A stretch of 64,000 nt of DNA from Pseudomonadales bacterium (GCA_041395665.1 JAWLAB010000001.1:310001-374000), one strand, 5' to 3'. Positions 52,853 through 61,733 are shown, counted from the first letter of the stretch. Notes: generated from the letters alone by a model not told the origin. A program made the numbers and translations.

Positions 52853-53974
52853 GTGACCATAAAACGCTTACAAATCAATGGGGTGCGCAATTTAGAGCAA
52901 GTGCTAATCCCCCACTGCGGCACGATCAATGTGCTTACGGGTGCCAATGGCAGCGGCAAAACCAGCGTGTTGGAATCGCTGTTTATCTTGGCGCGAGCAC
53001 GCTCTTTTCGCAGCGCTCAGTTCAATACCGCTATCAATCATTTAGCTACACGCTGTGTTGTGTTTGCCGAAATGGCCGATAACTCTACCATGGGTGTGAT
53101 GCGTTCACGCAGTGAACAACAACTGTTCAAAATCAATGGCAACCCTGTTCACTCTGCTTCACAACTGGCTGATGCCCTACCCCTGCAACTTATCGACGCT
53201 GAATCCTTCTCTCTATTAGAAGGTGGCCCCAAGGTTAGGCGGCAGTTTTTGGACTGGGGTGTGTTTCACGTGGAACAAGAATTCCTGTTTCATTGGCGAC
53301 GCATCCAGAAAGCCATCAAGCAACGCAATATCTTGCTGCGCCGTGGTAAGGCCAATAATGGTAGAATAGCAGAGCAAGAAATTGCACCTTGGGATGCAGA
53401 ATTAGCGCTCTGCGCAGAGAAAGTGGATGTGATGCGCGCGCACTATATTCAACGCCTGCGGCCTATTTTTTTGCATTTATTGGGGGCTTTGATCGACTTA
53501 GAAAAACCGGAAATTCATTACCGCCGAGGTTGGGCTGATGGGGTTTCCTTGGATCAAGTGCTTCATAAAGAACGAGAGCGGGATACGCTACACGGCAATA
53601 CGCATAGCGGTCCACAGCGCGCAGATTTAGTAATACAGATTGGGGGACGAGCAGCAGAAGATGTGCTGTCTCGTGGACAAGAAAAATTATTGGCCTGTGC
53701 TTTGCGTTTAGCCCAAGGGGTTTTGTTACATGAAATAACCGGCAAAACCTGTATCTATTTAGTAGATGATTTGCCAGCAGAGTTAGATATGCAAAAACGA
53801 CGGCTCTTATGTCAACAACTCAGCGTAATGCGCAGCCAAGTTTTTGTAACTGCCACTGATCCAGAAAGTTTATTGGATTGTTGGCCCAATACACCAGAAA
53901 CACAATGGTTTCACGTGGAACAAGGTCGAGTCAGTAATTTAGCCTCACCTTCTTTTGTTGCAGCAGGAAGTTAA
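52853..53974 (+). CDS. recF: DNA replication and repair protein RecF
   Basis: A 373-residue SMC-like ATPase that helps load RecA at gaps. Walker A is LTGANGSGKTSVLES, the ABC signature is VLSRGQEKLLACALRLAQG and Walker B is LVDDLPAELD. It begins with GTG at 52853 (VTIKRLQINGVRNL). 11 bp separate it from gyrB. Confidence 0.96.
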   Translation: MTIKRLQINGVRNLEQVLIPHCGTINVLTGANGSGKTSVLESLFILARARSFRSAQFNTAINHLATRCVVFAEMADNSTMGVMRSRSEQQLFKINGNPVHSASQLADALPLQLIDAESFSLLEGGPKVRRQFLDWGVFHVEQEFLFHWRRIQKAIKQRNILLRRGKANNGRIAEQEIAPWDAELALCAEKVDVMRAHYIQRLRPIFLHLLGALIDLEKPEIHYRRGWADGVSLDQVLHKERERDTLHGNTHSGPQRADLVIQIGGRAAEDVLSRGQEKLLACALRLAQGVLLHEITGKTCIYLVDDLPAELDMQKRRLLCQQLSVMRSQVFVTATDPESLLDCWPNTPETQWFHVEQGRVSNLASPSFVAAGS

Positions 53975-53985
53975 AGGTAGTGACG

Positions 53986-56493
<2,508 letters not shown>

Positions 56494-56513
56494 TTCCACC
56501 TAACACAAAAACT

Positions 56514-56540
56514 AAAGGCTGCTTTATGCGGCCTTTTTTA
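56514..56540 (+). terminator. Rho-independent terminator after gyrB
   Basis: Stem AAAGGC...GCCTTT with an inner GC pair and TTTA-type loop, followed by a T run, about 20 bp after the gyrB stop. Confidence 0.82.
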
Positions 56541-56862
56541 TTTCAAAAAATATCCTTCACTATTAATTTAAAATATTTATATTAAGTATATATATGAATT
56601 TATGGTGGTAGTTATTAAGTAGTCAATTTCTGTGGAAAACTCGGTTTTATCCTGTATTAGTAAGTGTTTCACGGAAGGATAATTGTGGGAAAAAATGACG
56701 ATATCCTTAAAAATAACTGTGTGAAGAAATTTGGAAAAAATAGAAAAAACTCAATAAAAAAAGTTATTCCATTTTTGAATTAGTTTTTTCACGGTTAATG
56801 CACAGCCACAAAAGAATAACTGTAGTTATCAACAACAGGTTGTGGAAAGTATGGTAGTAAAG
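56541..56862. other. AT-rich intergenic region with DnaA-box-like sequences
   Basis: About 320 bp between gyrB and intI without a gene. It is strongly AT-rich, especially 56550-56620. It contains near-match DnaA boxes: TGTGGAAAA (56631-56639), TTATCAACA (56826-56834) and TGTGGAAAG (56841-56849). This could be remnants of, or part of, an origin-like region, or simply AT-rich spacer. It would also carry the end of the intI transcript. Confidence 0.5.
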
Positions 56863-57861
56863 TTAACGATCTAGCGGCGACAAAACTCCACCGGGACCTC
56901 TGTTCAGAACATGGGTGTAGATTTGCGTGGTTTTGACATCGGAGTGGCCTAACAGCTCTTGCACTGTGCGGATATCACTGCCGCTTTCGAGTAGGTGTGT
57001 AGCAAAAGAGTGGCGCAAAACATGAGGAGTAACGGGTTTGAGCAGATTTGCCTGTTGCGCGGATTGTTTCACATGGCGTTGAACGCGTTTGGGGTCTAAA
57101 TGGTGTCGTCCACGATGGCCGGTTAAAGGATCGACAGAAAAACCGGCAGCGGGGAATACATATTGCCAACCGGGCTCGATGGGAGCGTTGGGATATTTAC
57201 GGGCAAGAGCGTAGGGCAGCCAAACACTGCCGTAGCCGATGGCAAGATCTTCCTGATGTAGTGCTAGTGCCGTGCAAATTTGTACCTGCAAATCATGGCG
57301 CAGTGATTGAGGGAGTAGAGTGACGCGATCTTTGCTGCCTTTGCCATCACGAACGAGAATTTCATTGCGCTGAAAATCTAAATCTTTAATGCGTAGGCGC
57401 AAGCCTTCCATCAAGCGCAAGCCCGTGCCGTACAGCAATTTACAAAAAAAACGCAGCAGGGGGTCATCAATGGCAATAAACAGTGCGCGCACTTCATGTT
57501 GATTTAAGACGACTGGCAGATGTCGAGAGGGCTTGGCGCGGACGATGCCGTCGAGCCACGGCAACTCCATGAGCAATACTTCTTTGTAAAGAAAGAGTAG
57601 GGCTGCTAGCGCTTGATTTTGTGTGGAGGGTGAAACTTGTCGATCGACTGCGAGGTACGATAAAAACGCTTCAATTTCAGCGGCAGCCATTTCGCGCGGA
57701 TGACGCTTGTGATGGAACAAAATAAAATTGCGAATCCATGCGATATAGGATCGTTCTGTGCGCAGAGAATAATGTTTAACACGAAGCCGCTGACGAACCT
57801 GTTCTAGTAGTTTTGGCGCGACAACAGGGGTGACATAATCTGTCGTAGATTCTTCCGACAT
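56863..57861 (-). CDS. intI: Integron integrase IntI
   Basis: A 332-residue tyrosine recombinase. Catalytic residues are in GTGLRLMEGLRLRIKDLD (Arg), HVLRHSFATHLLESG (His, Arg) and GHSDVKTTQIYTHV (His, Tyr). The integron-specific insert is present: ALARKYPNAPIEPGWQYVFPA, followed by DPLTGHRGRHHLDP. The C-terminus LNRGPGGVLSPLDR is also typical of IntI. It recombines attC with attI to capture cassettes. Intact, with an AAGGA-like site before the ATG. It is transcribed away from the cassette array, as normal for integrons. It is distinct from xerC at 23673, which lacks the insert. Confidence 0.96.
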   Translation of the reverse strand: MSEESTTDYVTPVVAPKLLEQVRQRLRVKHYSLRTERSYIAWIRNFILFHHKRHPREMAAAEIEAFLSYLAVDRQVSPSTQNQALAALLFLYKEVLLMELPWLDGIVRAKPSRHLPVVLNQHEVRALFIAIDDPLLRFFCKLLYGTGLRLMEGLRLRIKDLDFQRNEILVRDGKGSKDRVTLLPQSLRHDLQVQICTALALHQEDLAIGYGSVWLPYALARKYPNAPIEPGWQYVFPAAGFSVDPLTGHRGRHHLDPKRVQRHVKQSAQQANLLKPVTPHVLRHSFATHLLESGSDIRTVQELLGHSDVKTTQIYTHVLNRGPGGVLSPLDR

Positions 57862-57896
57862 AACGTCCTTGTCCTTCTATAACTTGTTGATGTATA

Positions 57897-57928
57897 AAGG
57901 TCTCCTTGACCTTTCGGCGCGAATTATA
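57897..57928 (-). promoter_or_regulatory. Candidate intI promoter and leader hairpin
   Basis: On the minus strand a perfect TATAAT (-10) lies at 57923-57928, and a 6-bp perfect hairpin AAGGTC-AAGGA-GACCTT at 57897-57913 sits in the leader about 36 bases before the ATG. No CTGT-N8-ACAG LexA box was seen. Promoter call is by eye; hairpin role unknown. Confidence 0.4.
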
Positions 57929-57984
57929 CACCATGAAAAAACATTACACACCAAGCGTTCAAAATAACGCTGTCGTCGAATTAT

Positions 57985-57992
57985 AGTTAGAT
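57985..57992 (+). mobile_element. Candidate attI recombination site
   Basis: GTTAGAT at 57986-57992 matches the integron core consensus GTTRRRY and lies about 125 bp upstream of the intI start, between the integrase gene and the first attC. It is followed by AACAACG, similar to the bases after other integron attI crossover points. The flanking integrase-binding sites could not be defined. Confidence 0.5.
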
Positions 57993-58290
57993 AACAACGG
58001 ACACCGCGCGCAGTAACGACTGAAAAAATGTGCGGCGAAAATCGTCGGCAAATTGAAGAGATTTCCTACAAAAAAATCAGAAAAAGCTGGCAGACTTTCA
58101 AACTTATTTCAGCTACCCTGAGTCCGCTTTGCGTCGCTCAAGCGAGCTTAGAGCGAACGTCAAGCCTGACCACAGGGTAGTGAGCTTTCAAATCTGCACT
58201 GTGCTGTTTTTCCGAGATTTACCGTAGTCACTACGAAAAGGCCGAACGATGAGCAAGCGAGCTTTAGTGGTAGATGGCACTTGGTCGTCA
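57993..58290 (+). other. First cassette, no recognisable gene; long hairpin
   Basis: About 300 bp between candidate attI and the first attC. No convincing gene is present. The longest forward frame from an ATG is 50 codons (58028-58180) with no ribosome site or known motif. A perfect 8-bp repeat CTACCCTG/CAGGGTAG (58113-58120 with 58173-58180) encloses smaller hairpins such as GCTCAAGCGAGC. It may be a non-coding RNA or promoter cassette, or a decayed one. Confidence 0.45.
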
Positions 58291-58409
58291 TCTAACAAGT
58301 CGTTAAAGCGGACTGTTTTGGTCGGCGCATGCTTCGCATGTTATTCGCCGCCAAAAGCGTTGCGCGCACTTTGTGCGCTACACTCACCCGCTTAACTCCC
58401 GTGTTAGCT
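58291..58409 (+). mobile_element. attC site 1
   Basis: Begins TCTAACAAGTCGTTAAAGCGG and ends CCCGCTTAACTCCCGTGTTAGCT. The paired L arms GTTAAAGCGG and CCGCTTAAC differ by one extra base, the extrahelical base that gives attC its strand polarity. The long centre folds into TTTTGG/CCAAAA, CATGC/GCATG and GCGCAC/GTGCGC hairpins. Confidence 0.85.
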
Positions 58410-58439
58410 GCCGTGGGTTGCTTCCACATGATCCCGAGG

Positions 58440-58458
58440 GTATGATAAATCGTCATAC
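58440..58458 (+). promoter_or_regulatory. Candidate operator of the MazEF-like cassette
   Basis: Perfect inverted repeat GTATGA-N7-TCATAC, 18 bp before the antitoxin ATG. It suits autorepression by a ribbon-helix-helix antitoxin and shows that the cassette carries its own control region. Confidence 0.55.
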
Positions 58459-58475
58459 TTGAAGGGGTTGTTCAC

Positions 58476-58718
58476 ATGAGCCAGACCAAGGTAGCTATAA
58501 CAATCGAAGAAGGGGTTCTTGCCAGAATAGATGCTTTGGTAAAAGGGCATGTATTCAGCAATCGCAGCAAGGCTATCCAGGAAGCTGTGCAGGAAAAGCT
58601 TGAGCGCTTGGAGCGCAACCGCTTGGCAGAGGAATGTGCAAAACTTGATCCGGCCTTTGAAAGGGCAATGGCAGACGAGGGGTTGTCTGAGGAGTTGGCG
58701 GCATGGCCAAAATATTAA
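58476..58718 (+). CDS. Ribbon-helix-helix antitoxin of a MazEF/PemIK-like pair (cassette)
   Basis: An 80-residue protein beginning with a ribbon-helix-helix DNA-binding segment (MSQTKVAITIEEGVLARIDALVKGHVFSNRSKAIQEAVQEKL) and ending in an acidic toxin-binding tail (EELAAWPKY). It overlaps the toxin gene by 16 bp. It neutralises the MazF-type toxin and probably binds the palindrome just upstream. Confidence 0.88.
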   Translation: MSQTKVAITIEEGVLARIDALVKGHVFSNRSKAIQEAVQEKLERLERNRLAEECAKLDPAFERAMADEGLSEELAAWPKY

Positions 58719-59041
58719 GAGGCGAAGTTCGGTGGGCAGATCTCAATCCAACCGTAGGGAGAGAGCAGTCAGGTGAGCGCCCAGTTCTTATCCTGAGCCA
58801 AGATGTATTTAATGAGCGTTCTGGCACAGTCATCGCAATGGCGCTTACCAGTCAGGAACAGCGTGCAGGGTTTCCATTGACCTGCGAAATTCTGAAATCA
58901 AAATTACCTAAGCGTTCTTGGGTCAAGATCAGCCAAATTCGCACACTTTCCACAGAGCGCATCGGCAAGAAAATTGGTGTCATTAATCCCGAAGAGCTTG
59001 CGCATATCATTGAAGGGCTGAATGAAATTATCGGCAGCTAA
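58703..59041 (+). CDS. MazF/PemK-family endoribonuclease toxin (cassette)
   Basis: A 112-residue toxin: ILRGEVRWADLNPTVGREQSGERPVLILSQDVFN is the canonical PemK/MazF start, with the conserved Arg and Ser/Thr in the ligand groove (SGTVIAMALTS), and VKISQIRTLSTERIGKKIG near the end. MazF toxins cut mRNA at short sequences; specificity unknown. The stop codon lies inside the R-box of the following attC, as in ordinary cassettes. Confidence 0.92.
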   Translation: MAKILRGEVRWADLNPTVGREQSGERPVLILSQDVFNERSGTVIAMALTSQEQRAGFPLTCEILKSKLPKRSWVKISQIRTLSTERIGKKIGVINPEELAHIIEGLNEIIGS

Positions 59042-59115
59042 CAAGTCGCTCAAGTTGTTCGCTGCGCTCACTGGACTCGCGGCTGCGCCGCTCGCCCCTT
59101 AGCTTATCGTTAGGT
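59036..59115 (+). mobile_element. attC site 2 (after MazEF-like cassette)
   Basis: Runs from AGCTAACAAGTCGCTCAAG to CCCCTTAGCTTATCGTTAGGT. The final GTTAGGT matches GTTRRRY. The centre TGCGCTCACTGGACTCGCGGCTGCGC is shared with the isolated attC at 16825-16906 and with the degenerate site at 61400. Confidence 0.9.
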
Positions 59116-59137
59116 GCTTAGGGCAGCACTTCACAAG

Positions 59138-59157
59138 TCGTACGAAGAGGCGTACGA
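59138..59157 (+). promoter_or_regulatory. Candidate YefM operator
   Basis: Perfect 7-bp inverted repeat TCGTACG-N6-CGTACGA, 24 bp before the yefM ATG. E. coli YefM-YoeB binds palindromes with a TGTACA core; here each arm holds CGTACG, so a related but altered site is plausible. Confidence 0.6.
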
Positions 59158-59181
59158 TAAAGGCTGATTGGAGGGCATCTC

Positions 59182-59424
59182 ATGAACACTCTTACAGCCA
59201 GTGAAGCACGTTCAAACTTGTACAGGCTTATGGATCAGGCGGCTGAATCGCACCAACCTATTGTTATTTCAGGCAAACGCACTAATTCCGTACTGGTGTC
59301 TGCAGACGACTGGGAGGCTATTCAGGAAACTCTCTACCTTCTGTCAGTCCCAGGTATGCGAGAGTCCATCAAGCAGGGCATGGCTGAGCCGATCGAAAAT
59401 TGTGTCAAGGAACTTAACTGGTGA
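59182..59424 (+). CDS. yefM: YefM-family antitoxin (cassette)
   Basis: An 80-residue Phd/YefM antitoxin: MNTLTASEARSNLYRLMDQA and PIVISGKRTNSVLVSADDWEAIQETLYLLS are diagnostic. The C-terminal part binds YoeB. Its end overlaps the toxin's GTG start by four bases. Confidence 0.94.
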   Translation: MNTLTASEARSNLYRLMDQAAESHQPIVISGKRTNSVLVSADDWEAIQETLYLLSVPGMRESIKQGMAEPIENCVKELNW

Positions 59425-59684
59425 GTTGGCAGCTTGTTTATACCAAGCAAGCCCAGAAAGACGCAGAAAAATTGGCATCAGCGGGTTTGAAAGAGAAAGC
59501 AAAAGCCCTGCTTGGCATCGTTGCAGAAAATCCGTTTCAGAACCCACCACCGTACGAAAAATTGGTGGGGGATCTTGCAGGGGCGTATTCTCGTCGTATC
59601 AATATCCAACATCGTCTTGTGTATCAGGTTTTACAAGAGGAGCACATAGTGAAAATTTTACGGTTATGGTCGCACTATGAATAA
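59421..59684 (+). CDS. yoeB: YoeB-family mRNA interferase toxin (cassette)
   Basis: An 87-residue RelE-superfamily toxin that cleaves mRNA on the ribosome. The catalytic end is visible: AYSRRINIQHRLVYQV and ILRLWSHYE, with the conserved Glu, Arg, His and Tyr. It starts with GTG at 59421. The stop is five bases before the next attC. Confidence 0.94.
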   Translation: MSWQLVYTKQAQKDAEKLASAGLKEKAKALLGIVAENPFQNPPPYEKLVGDLAGAYSRRINIQHRLVYQVLQEEHIVKILRLWSHYE

Positions 59685-59688
59685 AAAG

Positions 59689-59803
59689 CACCTAACAAGT
59701 CGCTCAAGTTCGTTCCGCGCTTTACGCGTCACTGGACAGTTCAAACCGGCGCTGCTTCGCATTATCGTGCCGGTTTGTCCTACCACTTAGCTCTGCGTTA
59801 GGC
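59689..59803 (+). mobile_element. attC site 3 (after YefM-YoeB cassette)
   Basis: Starts CACCTAACAAGTCGCTCAAG and ends CACTTAGCTCTGCGTTAGGC, where GTTAGGC fits the consensus. The arms CAAACCGGC and GCCGGTTTG form the central stem. It is about 90 percent identical to the attC at 60579. Confidence 0.92.
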
Positions 59804-59947
59804 GTCGAAAATCTTTTTCTTTTTGGCATAAGGTTTTGTGTCAATTGGTGTTTTAGCAGTGTAAAAAATCGCCGCGCAAGTTCTGCAAAAACTGTTTGTT
59901 GAAATGGTTTTTGCAGACGCAGCTTTCCGTTAGCTTAATCGTTAGAT
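59804..59947 (+). mobile_element. Gene-less mini-cassette ending in a divergent attC
   Basis: Between the YoeB attC and the CcdAB cassette lies a 144-bp unit without a gene. It ends CCGTTAGCTTAATCGTTAGAT, where the last seven bases match GTTRRRY, and contains a perfect 10-bp hairpin CTGCAAAAAC/GTTTTTGCAG. The 5' box is degenerate. It is best read as a tiny cassette consisting largely of its own attC. Confidence 0.6.
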
Positions 59948-59949
59948 GC

Positions 59950-60267
59950 CTAAAATCCCGTAACCAGAAAGTCCAGCGCTGCGATAATTTCATTTCGTGA
60001 GCTGGATAAATCTGCGACAGGTTTATCAAGTTCTCGCTTGTTGATACCGGCAAGTTGCGGTGTAAGCATCAAATAGTTTTCGCCATCAATTTTTAGCAGC
60101 GGAGTTAGCCGAGATATTTGTTTAGCTGAGCCCTTGTCGGCCGCAGTAAGGGGAACAACAACTCTTGTTTGTAGTTCATCCAGTAGCTCGGTTTGTACAT
60201 CCAGCAGAAGAGGAATCAGTTTTTTGGTTTGGGCATTCTTGTTTTGGTAGACAATAAATTGCGGCAT
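59950..60267 (-). CDS. ccdB: CcdB-family gyrase-poisoning toxin (cassette, reverse orientation)
   Basis: A 105-residue toxin matching CcdB: MPQFIVYQNKN start, LIPLLLDVQTELLDELQTRVVVPL and ISRLTPLLKIDGENYLMLTPQLAGI. It ends LDFLVTGF, lacking the exact Trp-Gly-Ile end of F-plasmid CcdB. CcdB traps gyrase on DNA through GyrA. The ATG overlaps the ccdA stop (TGATG). It reads against the array direction, so it cannot use an integrase-side promoter and needs its own. Confidence 0.93.
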   Translation of the reverse strand: MPQFIVYQNKNAQTKKLIPLLLDVQTELLDELQTRVVVPLTAADKGSAKQISRLTPLLKIDGENYLMLTPQLAGINKRELDKPVADLSSSRNEIIAALDFLVTGF

Positions 60268-60512
60268 CAGAAGCTCCGAGTACAGTCGCTAAAGACACCA
60301 TGTGTTTCCACCAAAGAGTTGTAGGCAGTAATGGCATCACGGTTTTCTGCTAGCCACTCAACTCGTTGTCTTGTTCGTACCTGTTCTGCCAGTGTTTGCT
60401 CTAGGGCGGCAGACAGGTTAATGTCCAACTCCTTGGCTTTTTTCAGTAAGTCACTGTTTACACTAAGGTTTGTTGGTTTTTTTGGGGCGTCGAGGTCATA
60501 AATGGCAAGCAT
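60267..60512 (-). CDS. ccdA: CcdA-family antitoxin (cassette, reverse orientation)
   Basis: An 81-residue antitoxin: KKPTNLSVNSDLLKKAKELDINLSAALEQTLAEQV is the DNA-binding half, and WLAENRDAITAYNSLVETHGVFSD is the CcdB-binding tail. ATG 60512 is favoured. A TTG far upstream (60596) would place the start inside attC site 4. It binds and reactivates CcdB-poisoned gyrase and usually represses its own promoter; no clear palindrome was found between it and the attC. Confidence 0.88.
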   Translation of the reverse strand: MLAIYDLDAPKKPTNLSVNSDLLKKAKELDINLSAALEQTLAEQVRTRQRVEWLAENRDAITAYNSLVETHGVFSDCTRSF

Positions 60513-60578
60513 GGCAGCAGTCCAGCGGTTAACTGTGCGCACAGAATATGCGTATGGTTCGTGTTGGTCAAATTTGGC

Positions 60579-60692
60579 ATCTAACAAGTCGCTCAAGTTC
60601 GTTCCACGCTTTGCGCGTCACTGGGCAGTTCAAACCGGCGCCGCTTCGCATTATCGCGCCGGTTTGAACTGCCCCTTAGCTCTGCGTTAGGG
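60579..60692 (+). mobile_element. attC site 4 (after CcdAB cassette)
   Basis: Starts ATCTAACAAGTCGCTCAAG and ends CCCTTAGCTCTGCGTTAGGG. The centre has a perfect 19-bp stem (GGGCAGTTCAAACCGGCGC and its complement) around a 14-base loop. Closely related to site 3. The final base of GTTAGGG departs from the consensus pyrimidine. Confidence 0.92.
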
Positions 60693-61094
60693 TTTTGAAA
60701 CCGCCTCAGACAATGACATAGTAATTTTTGGAAATTGTTTGAGTATTTTTTTATCTTCTGTAACAAGAACAGTATGGTTTCTTTTGGCTAATGCCACAAA
60801 TTCACAGTCATAAGCAGAACATTCGCTGGTTTCAATCAATCGCAATACATCAAGAGAAGGGACGTCATATTCATTACCAGCCAGCAATGTTTCGGCTTCA
60901 GTCTGTATGTCGTAAGCTTGCTCCAGCGTCAGTATTTCTTTCCGTAGGTACAGCGCGAGAACATTGCGGAATTCGCTGCGCCAAAGTATGGGCGCAATCC
61001 ATTTGGGCTGCTTCAGGAGTAGGAGTTCGGCTTGTTCACTGAATCCTGTTGGCAGGTATAGGTAAGCCAGTATGTTGGTATCAACAACAATCAT
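60687..61094 (-). CDS. vapC: VapC-like PIN-domain toxin (cassette, reverse orientation)
   Basis: A 135-residue PIN ribonuclease: MIVVDTNILAYLYLP, SEFRNVLALYL and SAYDCEFVALAKRNHTVLVTEDKKIL carry the acidic metal ligands. It is not closely similar to the VapC at 16428. The ATG overlaps the antitoxin stop (ATGA). The stop codon touches the end of attC site 4. Confidence 0.92.
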   Translation of the reverse strand: MIVVDTNILAYLYLPTGFSEQAELLLLKQPKWIAPILWRSEFRNVLALYLRKEILTLEQAYDIQTEAETLLAGNEYDVPSLDVLRLIETSECSAYDCEFVALAKRNHTVLVTEDKKILKQFPKITMSLSEAVSKP

Positions 61095-61336
61095 GGGCGG
61101 CCCTGCTCAATGGCCTTAGCAATGTCTGCAGCCTTGAATTGCTTGGGGTTCAGAGAAGACCTAATCTGTCTGGCACGTGCCAAGCGTTCTTCTTGTCCGC
61201 TTTTGCTAGGGAGTAACACTCGCTCCAGGCAGGAAATGACCTCGCTGTTAATGCTACGGTGGTGGGCGTCAGCCGCCTGCTTCAGACTGTCATATATAGT
61301 GTCAGGTATATTTTTCAGGGTAATGGTGGTGCTCAT
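61091..61336 (-). CDS. vapB: Arc/FitA-type antitoxin of VapBC pair (cassette, reverse orientation)
   Basis: An 81-residue antitoxin with a ribbon-helix-helix start (MSTTITLKNIPDTIYDSLKQAADAHHRSINSEVISCLERVL) of the Arc/FitA kind and a C-terminal toxin-binding tail (LNPKQFKAADIAKAIEQGRP). ATG 61336 is chosen; an upstream extension would run into the degenerate attC. It pairs with the PIN toxin. Confidence 0.9.
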   Translation of the reverse strand: MSTTITLKNIPDTIYDSLKQAADAHHRSINSEVISCLERVLLPSKSGQEERLARARQIRSSLNPKQFKAADIAKAIEQGRP

Positions 61337-61352
61337 GGTGGGCTCTCGTAGT

Positions 61353-61365
61353 AACCATAATGGTT
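61353..61365 (-). promoter_or_regulatory. Candidate operator of the cassette VapBC
   Basis: Perfect 13-bp palindrome AACCAT-A-ATGGTT, 17 bp upstream of the antitoxin ATG, with a further ATATGGT half-site beside it. Likely autoregulatory site. Confidence 0.5.
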
Positions 61366-61399
61366 CCAATATGGTATTACTGGCCAAGGAGCAGGGCAA

Positions 61400-61478
61400 C
61401 TCTAACAAGTCGCTTAAGGCGTTCACTGCGCTCACTGGACTCGCGGATGTGCTCTGAGCCAAAGCCTTACGATAGGAG
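61400..61478 (+). mobile_element. Degenerate terminal attC site 5
   Basis: Starts CTCTAACAAGTCGCTTAAGGC and contains TGCGCTCACTGGACTCGCGG like site 2, but the distal arm is eroded: where CTTAGCTTATCGTTAGG is expected it reads CTTACGATAGGAG. It marks the end of the array and may no longer recombine. Confidence 0.7.
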
Positions 61479-61505
61479 AGAGAAATTGAGGAGCATATTC
61501 ATCGA

Positions 61506-61718
61506 ATGAGAGATTTATTTGCACAACTAGGCCTCCCATCATCGATAGATAAAATTCAGCAATTTATAGAATCCAATCGGCCGATTCCAGCGCATTTACC
61601 GCTACATGAGGATCCATTTTGGAGTCCATCTCAAGCAGAATTTCTTCGTAGCAATGTGCGAAGCGATACAGATTGGGCGATAGTAACAGACGCATTAAAT
61701 GCTGCGTTGAGAAAGTAG
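61506..61718 (+). CDS. DUF2789 family protein
   Basis: A 70-residue protein with the DUF2789 pattern (MRDLFAQLGLPSSIDKIQQFIESNRPIPAHLPLHEDPFWSPSQAEFLR). Family members usually have about seven residues before this Met. Here IEEHIHR precedes it in frame, beginning at an ATT (61485) placed eight bases after AGGAG. The true start could therefore be ATT, a rare codon, or the ATG at 61506. Function unknown; first non-cassette gene after the array. Confidence 0.8.
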   Translation: MRDLFAQLGLPSSIDKIQQFIESNRPIPAHLPLHEDPFWSPSQAEFLRSNVRSDTDWAIVTDALNAALRK

Positions 61719-61733
61719 TTTCTAAGGATAAAT

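Noticed and set aside
58028..58180. A 50-codon frame in the first cassette
   Set aside because: No ribosome site, no known motif, and it coincides with a hairpin-rich segment; not supported as a gene.
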